Notes under the pieces: model-generated
The model's database searches: none
What the model was told of the DNA's origin: nothing
What the model saw: only the letters and a program-made list of their open reading frames with translations
Origin: an uncultured Saprospiraceae bacterium
Lineage (GTDB): Bacteria; Bacteroidota; Bacteroidia; Chitinophagales; Saprospiraceae
Assembly: GCA_937959115.1 (NCBI GenBank)
Contig: CALGAW010000065.1
Span: forward strand, 1 to 57,579
Length of the DNA stretch: 57,579 bases
Reading direction: 5' to 3'
Program-made: the position numbers and the translations under genes
Shown here: positions 17,277 through 25,332 of the stretch, in pieces
Layout: every line of letters starts with the position of its first letter
Numbering within the stretch: position 1 is the stretch's first letter

Positions 17277-17465
17277 CTATTTAATTTCTTTGTGAAGGGT
17301 ATACTTCTTAAGGATTGGGTTGAACTTTTTTAGTTCAACACGATCTGGTGTGTTTTTTCTGTTTTTTTCAGTAACATATCTTGATGTACCTGGTTGACCA
17401 GATTTCTTATGCTCAGTGCATTCCAAGATGATTTGAATTCTGTTACCTTTTGACTTCTTTGCCAT
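17277..17465 (-). CDS. rpmG: 50S ribosomal protein L33
   Basis: A 62-residue protein with the L33 pattern: [20 protein letters not shown], then [20 protein letters not shown] and the tail [14 protein letters not shown]. The zinc-binding Cys pairs of some L33 forms are not retained; only one Cys is seen. It lies 33 bases after rpmB and two bases before the DUF4295 gene, so all are co-transcribed with ftsY. Confidence 0.96.
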   Translation of the reverse strand: MAKKSKGNRIQIILECTEHKKSGQPGTSRYVTEKNRKNTPDRVELKKFNPILKKYTLHKEIK

Positions 17466-17498
17466 TTCTTTTTTATTTAGATCCCTAGTGGGAAATTT

Positions 17499-17747
17499 TT
17501 ACAATTTTACTCCTGTATTTACGCCTTGACCCTCAAGTTTCTTGATGTAAGCGTAGATTCCTAATTTATTAATGTTTCTCAATGCTTTTGCTGAAACTTT
17601 AAGTGTAACCCACTTTCCTGTTTCGGGAATAAAGAAACGTTTTTTAATCAAATTAGGAAGAAATCGGCGACGTGTCTTGCGGTTTGAGTGCGAAACATTG
17701 TTTCCTGAAATTGGTCTTTTTCCTGTTAATTGGCAGACTCTTGACAT
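17499..17747 (-). CDS. rpmB: 50S ribosomal protein L28
   Basis: An 82-residue protein with the L28 signature [20 protein letters not shown] and [17 protein letters not shown]. It is the first gene of the rpmB-rpmG-DUF4295-ftsY run; the promoter should lie in the 73 bases between it and the tRNA gene. Confidence 0.97.
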   Translation of the reverse strand: MSRVCQLTGKRPISGNNVSHSNRKTRRRFLPNLIKKRFFIPETGKWVTLKVSAKALRNINKLGIYAYIKKLEGQGVNTGVKL

Positions 17748-17820
17748 TTTTTCTTCTTTTTATCTAACATCTCAGCACAATTATAGAACCGTGATGCCAA
17801 TATTAATAATAGTTTATTTG

Positions 17821-17894
17821 TGACTCCGGAAGGGTTCGAACCTTCAACCTCCTGATCCGTAGTCAGGTACTCTATCCAGTTGAGCTACGGAGCC
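17821..17894 (-). tRNA. tRNA-Arg (anticodon ACG)
   Basis: Reading the minus strand from 17894, the acceptor stem GGCTCCG pairs with CGGAGTC (one G-U), with discriminator A at 17821. The D arm is GCTC..GAGT. The anticodon stem-loop is CCTGA-CTACGGA-TCAGG with anticodon ACG. The T arm contains GGTTCGAACCC. CCA is not encoded. A34 would be edited to inosine to read the CGN codons. Confidence 0.95.
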
Positions 17895-18618
17895 AACCTC
17901 AATTTTTTAACGTTTGAACAGTACATACTACTCCCCAAACGAAGTGCGAAGATATGATTTATTTAGTTTAAACGAAAATAAATTTTAGATTTTATTCTTA
18001 ATTTTTATCAGTGTGCTCCTGAGTTCATGAAACGATTCAATTTTGAATAGAGGGTTGATTTCTTTAGATAGAATATAAATCTCTAATCAAAACAATCCAC
18101 TTACTATACATAAACGTGGAAGTCGTGCTTCAGTCCGCCAGAAACCAGCTCTAGACAACAATCCATATTTACAAGATAATTGATGAAAACATATATTCCG
18201 TTGAATCTTGCAAATTGAGATTGGAGAAAACTAATTCTCATTTTTCACTATCAAATAGACAATGGTTGTTAACTCAAGAATCAGTATTAACTCAAGCCAG
18301 TTAGTAGTTGATACAAGCCAGTCGTCCATTCGTCAGTTGGGTCATTACTATTCGTACACTCTTCTGCATTTGTAACACTGCCTTCGTCATAATCCTTAGT
18401 ACCTATAGGGAGAGTTGAATAATAGGATAGGAGATAAACAAAGAATCTTGATTTTCTTCTATTAATACTAGAAGGAGATCATAAATGCTGGAATCTTTTG
18501 CTACTATTTCTTTACAACCTCCACTAACACTACACTACTAAGCTACTAAGACTTGCAAAGATAGAAGGTTTTGGCTCAAAGCGCGTTCTACTTCAAGGGG
18601 CTTGATGGAAAGTTACAA
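17895..18618. other. 724-base gap with no intact gene; possible gene remnant
   Basis: No intact gene, RNA or clear repeat is seen. On the minus strand a frame open from about 18490 to a stop at 18287-18289 ends with protein-like text (GTKDYDEGSVTNAEECTNSN, then DPTDEWTTGLYQ), but it has no ATG and no recognised domain. It could be a decayed gene or chance. Confidence 0.35.
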
Positions 18619-19383
18619 TTATATAGTGTCGAATCGATCTAATTTCAACCGTTCTATTAGTTTAATTAGTTTGTTTGCATATTGCTTGTCAGTAGCATAA
18701 CCTGCAGATTTCAAGCCTCGTGCCCAGTTTTTATAATCTGTGGACTTAAGTTTATATAGTTTTTTGTATCGAGGTTTCTGTAGTAGTAAGGAATGAGCTC
18801 TATAGCTTTCCCAAGCAGTTTTATATGATCTAAAGAAATCTTTATGATGGTCATCATTGAAGTTACTGCAGTGTCCTTTTTTGCACTTCTTTGAAAAGCA
18901 CTTAATTCCAAAGTGATTGTTATTATTAGTTGCTAGTTTACTTGTACCGATATTGCTTTCCAAAAGGCCTTGTGCCAATGTGATACTTGCTGGGATGCCA
19001 TACTTTTTCATTTCCGCTTGTGCTACCTTGGAGAATCTAGCAATGTACTTATCACAATCCTTTACTTTAGACGGCTTAGTAGTTTGAACAGGTGCATTAA
19101 AATAGGATAGAGGATCTAGAAATAAATTGTTGTTGGAAACAATGGCTTTATTGCTAGTAAGTATTGCTGTATTGTAAGCCGCAGTTTGTTGATTGGTGAT
19201 CGTTGAGTTAGGTGAAGATTTATAGAAAAGCCCACAGTAAGTTATTGTTATTAAAACAAATACTTTCAAAACTACGAGTTTTGTTTCTTCTGAACTGTTC
19301 TTTAGTAAATCCAAAATGGCCATTAATATAGAAGTAAGCTTGTCCAGGAAGCTTATACTCATCGTTTTTGCAAATTCACTCAT
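18619..19383 (-). CDS. Membrane-anchored glucosaminidase-domain (GH73) protein
   Basis: A 254-residue relative of the two large hydrolases at 8170-11750, but without LysM. The N-terminus is cytoplasmic or amphipathic (residues 1-33), followed by one membrane segment (LVVLKVFVLITITYCGLFY, about 36-54) and a short linker. The GH73 domain then runs from about 108 to 250: PASITLAQGLLESNIGTSKL with the likely catalytic Glu, NNNHFGIKCFSKKC and AGYATDKQYANKLIKLIE. Extra Cys (CFSKKCKKGHC) could form disulfides. The anchor would hold the enzyme on the periplasmic face of the inner membrane. Monocistronic. Confidence 0.88.
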   Translation of the reverse strand: MSEFAKTMSISFLDKLTSILMAILDLLKNSSEETKLVVLKVFVLITITYCGLFYKSSPNSTITNQQTAAYNTAILTSNKAIVSNNNLFLDPLSYFNAPVQTTKPSKVKDCDKYIARFSKVAQAEMKKYGIPASITLAQGLLESNIGTSKLATNNNNHFGIKCFSKKCKKGHCSNFNDDHHKDFFRSYKTAWESYRAHSLLLQKPRYKKLYKLKSTDYKNWARGLKSAGYATDKQYANKLIKLIERLKLDRFDTI

Positions 19384-19565
19384 TGGAAACGGATTTTAAT
19401 TACAATTCAAATGTAAAACAAAAAGATTTAAAATGCAAATAAATATGTTTCTTTTGCTTGAATTTGTTTCAGTAGCATTGTTCTATACTTATCGTTTGCT
19501 TGTGAAACCAGTGTCTTTTACCAAATTAAAATAGATAGATCAAACAAATTATTGTAGAAAATTTA

Positions 19566-19573
19566 TAGTTTTG
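19566..19573 (+). promoter_or_regulatory. Putative -7 promoter box for the coiled-coil protein/AlkC operon
   Basis: TAGTTTTG matches TAnnTTTG and lies 23 bases before the ATG at 19597. No clear -33 box at standard spacing. Confidence 0.4.
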
Positions 19574-19596
19574 TAGCTAAACTAATCATACATAAA

Positions 19597-20031
19597 ATGA
19601 AAAGGATAATATCATTGTTGTTTATTGTAGTCGTTGGCATCCTAGGGTACAATTTTTACTTTGGCAGTGAAGAGGACAAAGCTAGGAGTCGGGAGGTCAC
19701 CACAAAAGCAAAAGACCTAGGTAAAACTGTTTTTAGCCTACTGAAATCAGAACGCGAAAGCTTTAAAAACGGAAAATACGATAAAGCACTTGACAAAGTA
19801 GGTGTCATCTTTAAAGATATAGGTCAGAAAGCCCAAGAATTAGGTGGTAACTTCCCAGAACGTTACAATAAAATTGAACAACAGTTAGATGACCTCAAAG
19901 CTAAGTCTGACCGCCAAAATACAACACAACCTAAGAACCCTGACAAAGAGAAAAAGGAGATTGGAGATCAGTTTGATCATATGATAAAGGAAATCGAAGC
20001 GCTGAAAAAAGATATGCAGGCAAATGAATAA
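19597..20031 (+). CDS. Small membrane-anchored coiled-coil protein of unknown function
   Basis: A 144-residue protein not assigned to a family. It has one N-terminal membrane segment or uncleaved signal (MKRIISLLFIVVVGILGYNF), then about 120 very charged residues predicted helical, with heptad-like stretches at about 45-105 and 120-142 (DQFDHMIKEIEALKKDMQ). The C-terminal part should extend into the periplasm. Its stop overlaps the ATG of the AlkC-like gene by eight bases, so the two are translated from one message. Confidence 0.75.
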   Translation: MKRIISLLFIVVVGILGYNFYFGSEEDKARSREVTTKAKDLGKTVFSLLKSERESFKNGKYDKALDKVGVIFKDIGQKAQELGGNFPERYNKIEQQLDDLKAKSDRQNTTQPKNPDKEKKEIGDQFDHMIKEIEALKKDMQANE

Positions 20032-21151
20032 AAAGAAGGCAGAAGCCCGTAAACAGCAAAAGGAACCTACATTTAGCCTTAAAGCTGAATTTAGTCCCGA
20101 GTTTGTTGAGAAACTTGCTACCGCCTTTAAAGATCAGTGGGCACCGTTTAATGCTAACAGTTTTCTGGTTTCCGTTATCAATAAGGATTGGGAAAACCGT
20201 GAACTCAAGGAGAGAATGCGGCACATCACACTTATGCTAGGAGAAACCTTGCCTAGTGACTACCAAAAAGCAATCGATATTTTAGTAAAAGTCGCTCCAC
20301 AGTTTACTGGACTTTCAGCCATCATTTTTCCTGATTTTATTCAGGTTTTTGGAGTGCAACACTTCTCTAAATCCATACCCGCTTTACAAGCTGTTACTGA
20401 ATTCAGTACTTCCGAATTTGCTGTTAGACCATTTATAGAGCAATATGGTGATCAAATGATCCAAGTAATGCTTGACTGGACAACTCATGAAAATGAGCAT
20501 ACCAGAAGACTAGCAAGTGAAGGTTGTAGACCTCGATTACCTTGGGCACCGGCACTTGGAGGGTTCAAGAAAAAACCTGGTCCAATACTTCCTATCCTAG
20601 AACGTTTGAGAGCTGACGAATCACTGTATGTTAGGAAAAGTGTCGCCAATAACTTAAACGATATTAGTAAAGATCATCCTGACTTAGTACTGAATATCGC
20701 TGAAAACTGGCTTACAGATAATCATAAGCACACCAATTGGATTGTCAAACATGCCTTACGAGGGCTACTCAAAAAAGGAAACAAAAAAGCATTGTCCTTA
20801 TTCGGTTTTGGGGATACAGAGTTCGTCTCAGTTTCTGCCCTAACGCTTGATAAACAACAACTTAATATTGGTGATGTGCTTCAGTTTTCTTTCAATATGA
20901 CTTGGAATGGTAAGGAAAAAGTAAAACTAAGGTTGGAATATGGCATTGATTATGTAAAATCGAATGGGAAGACCAACCGTAAAGTTTTCCAATTAAAAGA
21001 AAGTGAATTTTTTCCGAACAAAGTTTATGAATTTGTTAAAAAGCAAAGCTTTGAACAACGCACGACAAGAAAGCATTACCCTGGTGAACACCAAATTACA
21101 ATACTTGTGAATGGTGATGGATTAGCAAGCCAATCGTTTATTATAAGATAG
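20024..21151 (+). CDS. AlkC-like DNA alkylation repair protein (HEAT-like repeats plus Ig-like domain)
   Basis: A 375-residue protein. Residues about 20-265 are alpha-helical repeats of the AlkD/AlkC type. The marker segments are RRLASEGCRPRLPWAPAL, LRADESLYVRKSVANNLNDI and NWIVKHALRGLLKKGNKKAL. Residues about 275-375 form a beta domain (VSVSALTLDKQQLNIGDVLQ, GEHQITILVNGDGLASQSF) that fits the immunoglobulin-like extension known from AlkC glycosylases. Such enzymes remove bulky or charged N-alkylated purines without base flipping. No signal peptide, so cytoplasmic. The eight-base overlap with a membrane protein gene upstream is unusual for a repair enzyme. Family call is strong; substrate is by analogy. 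Confidence 0.87.
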   Translation: MNKKKAEARKQQKEPTFSLKAEFSPEFVEKLATAFKDQWAPFNANSFLVSVINKDWENRELKERMRHITLMLGETLPSDYQKAIDILVKVAPQFTGLSAIIFPDFIQVFGVQHFSKSIPALQAVTEFSTSEFAVRPFIEQYGDQMIQVMLDWTTHENEHTRRLASEGCRPRLPWAPALGGFKKKPGPILPILERLRADESLYVRKSVANNLNDISKDHPDLVLNIAENWLTDNHKHTNWIVKHALRGLLKKGNKKALSLFGFGDTEFVSVSALTLDKQQLNIGDVLQFSFNMTWNGKEKVKLRLEYGIDYVKSNGKTNRKVFQLKESEFFPNKVYEFVKKQSFEQRTTRKHYPGEHQITILVNGDGLASQSFIIR

Positions 21152-21159
21152 ATCTAAGA

Positions 21160-21348
21160 CTAGTTCTGTACTATATTGATGTCTAAAAATGCTTCAATTG
21201 CCGCTAATTCAGTCGCATCTAAATGAAGGGAAGGAGAATTCTGCACATTTCGATTATTGTACCAGCTACCATTACAAGAGGTAGAACAAGAACTAAATAC
21301 AAAAGAAGTAAGCAAAACTACGGTGGAAGCTAGAATGAAATTTTTCAT
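21160..21348 (-). CDS. Small Cys-containing lipoprotein (paralogue A)
   Basis: A 62-residue lipoprotein. ATG 21348 is chosen because it begins a clean signal (MKNFILASTVVLLTSFVFSS) with Cys21 as the lipobox cysteine; the frame extends upstream to 21375 with no benefit. The mature part opens CSTSCNGSWYNN and ends with an acidic, aliphatic tail. A second, similar gene lies 314 bases upstream on the same strand (21663-21839) with CSRRCGGWYN at the same place. No function known; both are probably exposed on a membrane surface. Confidence 0.75.
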   Translation of the reverse strand: MKNFILASTVVLLTSFVFSSCSTSCNGSWYNNRNVQNSPSLHLDATELAAIEAFLDINIVQN

Positions 21349-21662
21349 TTTTTGATAAATTGTTTCCATGTTCAAAGACTTGCGTCAGAGAAAAAAGGAA
21401 GGTTGGAATAATAAATTGTCTGCCATTGGTTTTAAACCCAATGAATAAGTGTTCCCAATACACAGGGAATATCATTAAGATAACGAGTGATTAATACATC
21501 AAGGGTTACAGAACTATTAGTATATCTGATGATTCAGACTAATGTTACATACTGGTCTACTTTATTATACGAATGTCTAAGTATGTAAAGAAGAACCATT
21601 GCCCAAGAGCTATTAAAACTTAAAAAAGGCGTGAAAATTAAATAAACTGAGTACAAATAATG
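21349..21662. other. Gap between the two small lipoprotein genes
   Basis: A 314-base AT-rich stretch with no gene recognised. It should hold the promoter of the downstream lipoprotein gene. A small inverted repeat TTCCC...GGGAA is near 21453-21471. Confidence 0.5.
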
Positions 21663-21839
21663 TTATAACTCAATCTCGTCCGAAGCTAGTTCCTTTTGAA
21701 CAACCTGAACGTCAGGACAATGTTCCATAGGAGTCACTTCTACTTTAGGATTGTACCATCCACCACATCTTCTTGAACAAGAGGAAAGAATTAAAGAAGT
21801 CAAAACGAAAATGATAGTTAGTTGAATGAATTTTTTCAT
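21663..21839 (-). CDS. Small Cys-containing lipoprotein (paralogue B)
   Basis: A 58-residue lipoprotein read directly on the minus strand. The signal MKKFIQLTIIFVLTSLILSS ends at Cys21, the lipobox cysteine, followed by SRRCGGWYNPKVEV and an acidic tail ending ELASDEIEL. It shares the pattern SSCSxxC-G-WYN with the gene at 21160-21348, and has one extra Cys in MEHCPDV. The pair looks like a local duplication of a fast-diverging lipoprotein. Function unknown. Confidence 0.72.
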   Translation of the reverse strand: MKKFIQLTIIFVLTSLILSSCSRRCGGWYNPKVEVTPMEHCPDVQVVQKELASDEIEL

Positions 21840-22039
21840 GATAATGTTCTTGAATAATTACGGTTAGTGGTTGTTTTTGAAAATATTATTCGGATCAATG
21901 TCTAAATAACGATATAAAAATTGAAATTATTTTCCCATTATCAAAACATTCGCACAGCATTAAAATTTAATTAACGTAATCGCAGAAAAAAAGCCATTTT
22001 TTTAGAGTTTGTTAACTTTTTTAATAAAATTGGCAGAAT

Positions 22040-22798
22040 ATGGAAGCAATGATTTTCGCAGCAGGTTTAGGTACAAGGCTCAGACCTTTGACAAATGACA
22101 AGCCAAAAGCAATGGTAGAAGTCGACGGTATACCCTTGTTAGGGCACGCTATACTCAATCTTAAAAGCCAAGGCGTCAACAGTATAACAGTTAATGTGCA
22201 CCACTTCGCTAAGAAAATAACAGATTATATCAGGGCAGAAAATGGATTTGATATCCCAATTCAGATATCAGATGAAACAGATCAGCTCCTAGATACAGGC
22301 GGTGGACTTAAAAAGGCAAAACTATTGCTAGACTCTTCTAACCCGATTATCGTTTGCAATGTTGACATCATAACAAATCTGAATGTCAAAAAAATGATGC
22401 AAGCGCACCGTAAAGCTAATGCAATAGCCACACTTGCGATCAGAAACCGTTCGACAAGCAGATACCTCTTATTTAATCGAAAGCTGAATCTGGTCGGTTG
22501 GAAGAATGTGAAGACCAACGAAGTAAAAATGTCGAGAAAAGCAGAACAACCGCAGCCTATTGCTTTTAGTGGTTTTCAGATTATTTCTCCTACTTTTTTT
22601 GATCATATGAAGCAGAACGGTAAGTTCTCTATCGTTGAGACCTACCTTCAGCTTGCAAAAACACATAAGATTAAAGGTTATCGTCATGATCAAGATTATT
22701 GGTTGGATGTTGGAAAACCAGAAACCTTAAAACAAGCAAATTCTTTGTTTCAGGAAAAGAAACCTGATTATTTGAGTAATCATAAACAACTTGAATAG
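22040..22798 (+). CDS. Sugar-1-phosphate nucleotidyltransferase (MurU/RmlA-like)
   Basis: A 252-residue nucleotidyltransferase. The N-terminal signature EAMIFAAGLGTRLRPLTNDK with KPKAMVEV binds NTP and sugar phosphate. NVDIITN (metal-binding Asp) and YWLDVGKPETL near the end complete the GT-A-like fold. Length and sequence resemble MurU (N-acetylmuramate-1-phosphate uridylyltransferase) and short RmlA-like enzymes; the exact sugar is not certain. It converges on a kinase gene 148 bases away. MurU normally works with a kinase of the APH fold (AmgK), so a muropeptide-salvage pair is possible, though the neighbour looks nearer to ThrB2. Cytoplasmic. Confidence 0.85.
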   Translation: MEAMIFAAGLGTRLRPLTNDKPKAMVEVDGIPLLGHAILNLKSQGVNSITVNVHHFAKKITDYIRAENGFDIPIQISDETDQLLDTGGGLKKAKLLLDSSNPIIVCNVDIITNLNVKKMMQAHRKANAIATLAIRNRSTSRYLLFNRKLNLVGWKNVKTNEVKMSRKAEQPQPIAFSGFQIISPTFFDHMKQNGKFSIVETYLQLAKTHKIKGYRHDQDYWLDVGKPETLKQANSLFQEKKPDYLSNHKQLE

Positions 22799-22946
22799 CT
22801 AATTCGTCGTTTTTAATTGATAACGGGTTGTTTTCGTAACGTGTTGACTCCTTTAATTATTCAATGAATACCCCATTTGTAATAAGAACGTTTGAATATT
22901 CGAAATTCTGTAAACGAGATTCGATATTTCCTTCTTCTACAATTCT

Positions 22947-23864
22947 TTATATCCTAGAAATCAAAAGCTTAGAATTTCTTAATGATTTTACTCTAGCCAT
23001 TAATTCTTCTACTTTTTCAAGTTGTTTTGGATTTTCTTTATTCAATAGATCATTCTCAAGATGCCAAGCAATAATGCCGTGAGCTGCCCAAGAGATAAAC
23101 ACTGGCAACAGTTTAACTTCTTGATCAGTAATCATTCGATTTTTAGCATATTCTTCTAGGAAAATAGCGGTTAGGTTTTCATTAAATAACTTTCCTTCGA
23201 AACAGAAACCATTGATCGTCATTCCGATATCAAATAGGAAACTATCAATACAAACTTCTTGAAAATCAAGGATCGCCTTTAACTCGCCACCCTTAAACAA
23301 CGTATTTTGTGGAAATAAATCACCATGAATCAATCCTTTCGGTAAAGGGATTTGCAAAGGCATTCTAAAGAAATTGGTATTCTCGACGAAGTATTCAAAA
23401 ATTTCTGGATATTGAACAGGCGCATCATCAAACTGACGGATTAAATTTTGACACCGCTCTAAACCAATTGAGTTGGCCCGATATCCAATTCCTTTACTTT
23501 TATATTTTATTTTATGCAGTTTACTCAATGCCCTAGCCACCTCACGTATAACTTGTTCATTAATTTCTGTACTCGAGCCATCCATAAACTCATAAATCAC
23601 GACAATGCCATCCGTGGTGTTAGTAAAAAACTTCCCATCTCGTCGCTGAATTGGGTAAGACGCTGGAAATTTTAAGTCTTTCAGGACCTTGAGTACAGAA
23701 ATCTCATACGCTACATCCTTTCCTTTACTATCGTAAACTCTATACAGATAAGTTTTATCTGAAGCATGTAATTTATAATTTAGATTCGAAAAGCCAAAAC
23801 TTACCTTCTCCACATCCTGAATCTCTCCAATATTATATAGTCCAAGTACATCCTTGATATTCAT
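22947..23864 (-). CDS. APH-fold small-molecule kinase, homoserine kinase type II-like
   Basis: A 305-residue kinase of the aminoglycoside phosphotransferase superfamily. N-lobe: GFSNLNYKLHASDKTYLYRV with the Lys/Arg strand. Catalytic loop HGDLFPQNTLF (about residues 195-205) and metal-binding ILDFQEVCIDSFLFDIGM. The segment after it (TINGFCFEGKLFN) is like the type II homoserine kinase ThrB2 rather than antibiotic kinases. Substrate could be homoserine, an amino sugar such as MurNAc, or another alcohol; genomic context (a facing MurU-like gene) favours sugar but does not prove it. Cytoplasmic. Confidence 0.8.
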   Translation of the reverse strand: MNIKDVLGLYNIGEIQDVEKVSFGFSNLNYKLHASDKTYLYRVYDSKGKDVAYEISVLKVLKDLKFPASYPIQRRDGKFFTNTTDGIVVIYEFMDGSSTEINEQVIREVARALSKLHKIKYKSKGIGYRANSIGLERCQNLIRQFDDAPVQYPEIFEYFVENTNFFRMPLQIPLPKGLIHGDLFPQNTLFKGGELKAILDFQEVCIDSFLFDIGMTINGFCFEGKLFNENLTAIFLEEYAKNRMITDQEVKLLPVFISWAAHGIIAWHLENDLLNKENPKQLEKVEELMARVKSLRNSKLLISRI

Positions 23865-24154
23865 AGTCTTATATCTTTTACAACAGTGTTATTTCAATAT
23901 TTTTCTTCATCTCCAATCACTAATATAATGCATTACAATTGAAAAGTCTAGGACTTAGGGAACAAGTGAAGTTGGAAGATTGATTTCTAATTTGTTTCAG
24001 TGTCTACTTCATTGAGGAATTTTAGGAATCTTCAAACTTAACTGGAGGTACAAATGAATCGTTGATGAAAGTTCAGGTACTAACAATTTATATTTTATAT
24101 TTTAATTTATAATGAACAATTGATTAATAGCCAATAATATAAATAGTCAACTAC

Positions 24155-25276
24155 CTAAAACAAATAACCTGCGGCAAGCTCTATAAACTCCGCCTCTCCA
24201 AAAGAACTATGAATGTAAACCCCTAGATAAGGCATGAAACCTCTATGATTTGAAGTGTTTTTTAAATAAAAATTAAAACCGATTTTGGCAGAAAGAATAC
24301 TTGTCTTCCCCTCAAATTTGTTGAGATAAAAACCGCCTTCCGTTAAAAAACCAACATGACCAAACATGAATTCATGACCAACAAACCAAATGTAGCGGGT
24401 AGAATAGCGGAATTCTTTGCCTTTATTTAACTCAAGATGCTTCTGATAGCGATAGGCTCGATTATCATAAAGCAGAGAAAAACCGGAGTGGATCCGATTA
24501 TACATGCCTAAGTAATGAATTAGTCCAGCTGTTCCTTCCAAAATTGGATATTTAGGCCCGTCAAGGCTTTTCTCGGTGATCCCGTACCCAACCCTCACAA
24601 AAGGGTAGAAACGCGATGTAACACTAGGCAAATACGCCTCATCCTCTATTTTGGGAGCTCTTTGTGGTTGGTAACGCAATCCAATCGACCAGTCAGGCAA
24701 ATTAGCGCCGACATTTGGCTTCGCATAATTCCCATTTGAGTAATGTGTTACAGAAGGCCCACTCTCCAAAAATATTCCGTCTGATAGTTGATAAGACAAG
24801 ACAAGGCTAGTCAACGTGGAAAAATTAAGATGAGATCCGTTTATCGTATTCTCTGGATTGGTTATTTTATCAAATGGTTTAGTCAAATAAGCTAACCCAA
24901 GACCCGCTTGAATGCGTAAGTTAAATTTCTCTTTTCGAATCAGATAAAATGAAAGATTAGGAATTAGACTAATTGCTCCGCCAAGTGCCTCCCTGTTGCC
25001 AAAGGATTCATATCCAAAATCAAATCCAACTATTGGATACTTGTAAAAATATCCCCATCGTGGTCTGCTTAATTCTGTGTATTTTAATAATGACCCTCTT
25101 AATTGGTAAGAAGGACTCTTGATTTCTGGAAATACTCGATTATTCGGTATGATATACCCTACATGACTAGAGACTTGACCACCGTAGGCTCCCATATAAA
25201 ACAACCCATTCTCCTGCCCCGTGCATTGATACACACTAAGTAAGAAAAAGAAGAACCATCCGATACATTTTGCCAT
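24155..25276 (-). CDS. Outer membrane acyloxyacyl hydrolase / lipid A 3-O-deacylase (PagL-like)
   Basis: A 373-residue outer membrane protein. Signal peptide MAKCIGWFFFFLLSVYQ to about residue 20, then a beta-barrel rich in alternating aromatic residues. The segment GPSVTHYSNGNYAKPNVGAN contains the catalytic His and Ser of PagL (HxSN...PN.G). PagL removes the 3-O-acyl chain of lipid A from the outer leaflet. The first half (about 20-215) holds this barrel. A second beta-rich part (about 220-373) repeats the YxxR-type strands, making it about twice the length of PagL from Pseudomonas, as in other Bacteroidota homologues. It is the next gene after the giant SprB gene, separated by a good terminator. 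Confidence 0.83.
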   Translation of the reverse strand: MAKCIGWFFFFLLSVYQCTGQENGLFYMGAYGGQVSSHVGYIIPNNRVFPEIKSPSYQLRGSLLKYTELSRPRWGYFYKYPIVGFDFGYESFGNREALGGAISLIPNLSFYLIRKEKFNLRIQAGLGLAYLTKPFDKITNPENTINGSHLNFSTLTSLVLSYQLSDGIFLESGPSVTHYSNGNYAKPNVGANLPDWSIGLRYQPQRAPKIEDEAYLPSVTSRFYPFVRVGYGITEKSLDGPKYPILEGTAGLIHYLGMYNRIHSGFSLLYDNRAYRYQKHLELNKGKEFRYSTRYIWFVGHEFMFGHVGFLTEGGFYLNKFEGKTSILSAKIGFNFYLKNTSNHRGFMPYLGVYIHSSFGEAEFIELAAGYLF

Positions 25277-25287
25277 TTAGTTAAATT

Positions 25288-25317
25288 AAAAACCCTGACC
25301 GTTTGGCCAGGGTTTTT
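25288..25317 (-). terminator. Rho-independent terminator of the giant M43-SprB gene
   Basis: AAAAACCCTGACC / GGCCAGGGTTTTT (one mismatch) with a four-base loop, ending in a T run on the minus strand, 16 bases after the stop codon at 25333. Confidence 0.9.
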
Positions 25318-25332
25318 TATAATTAAAAGTAT

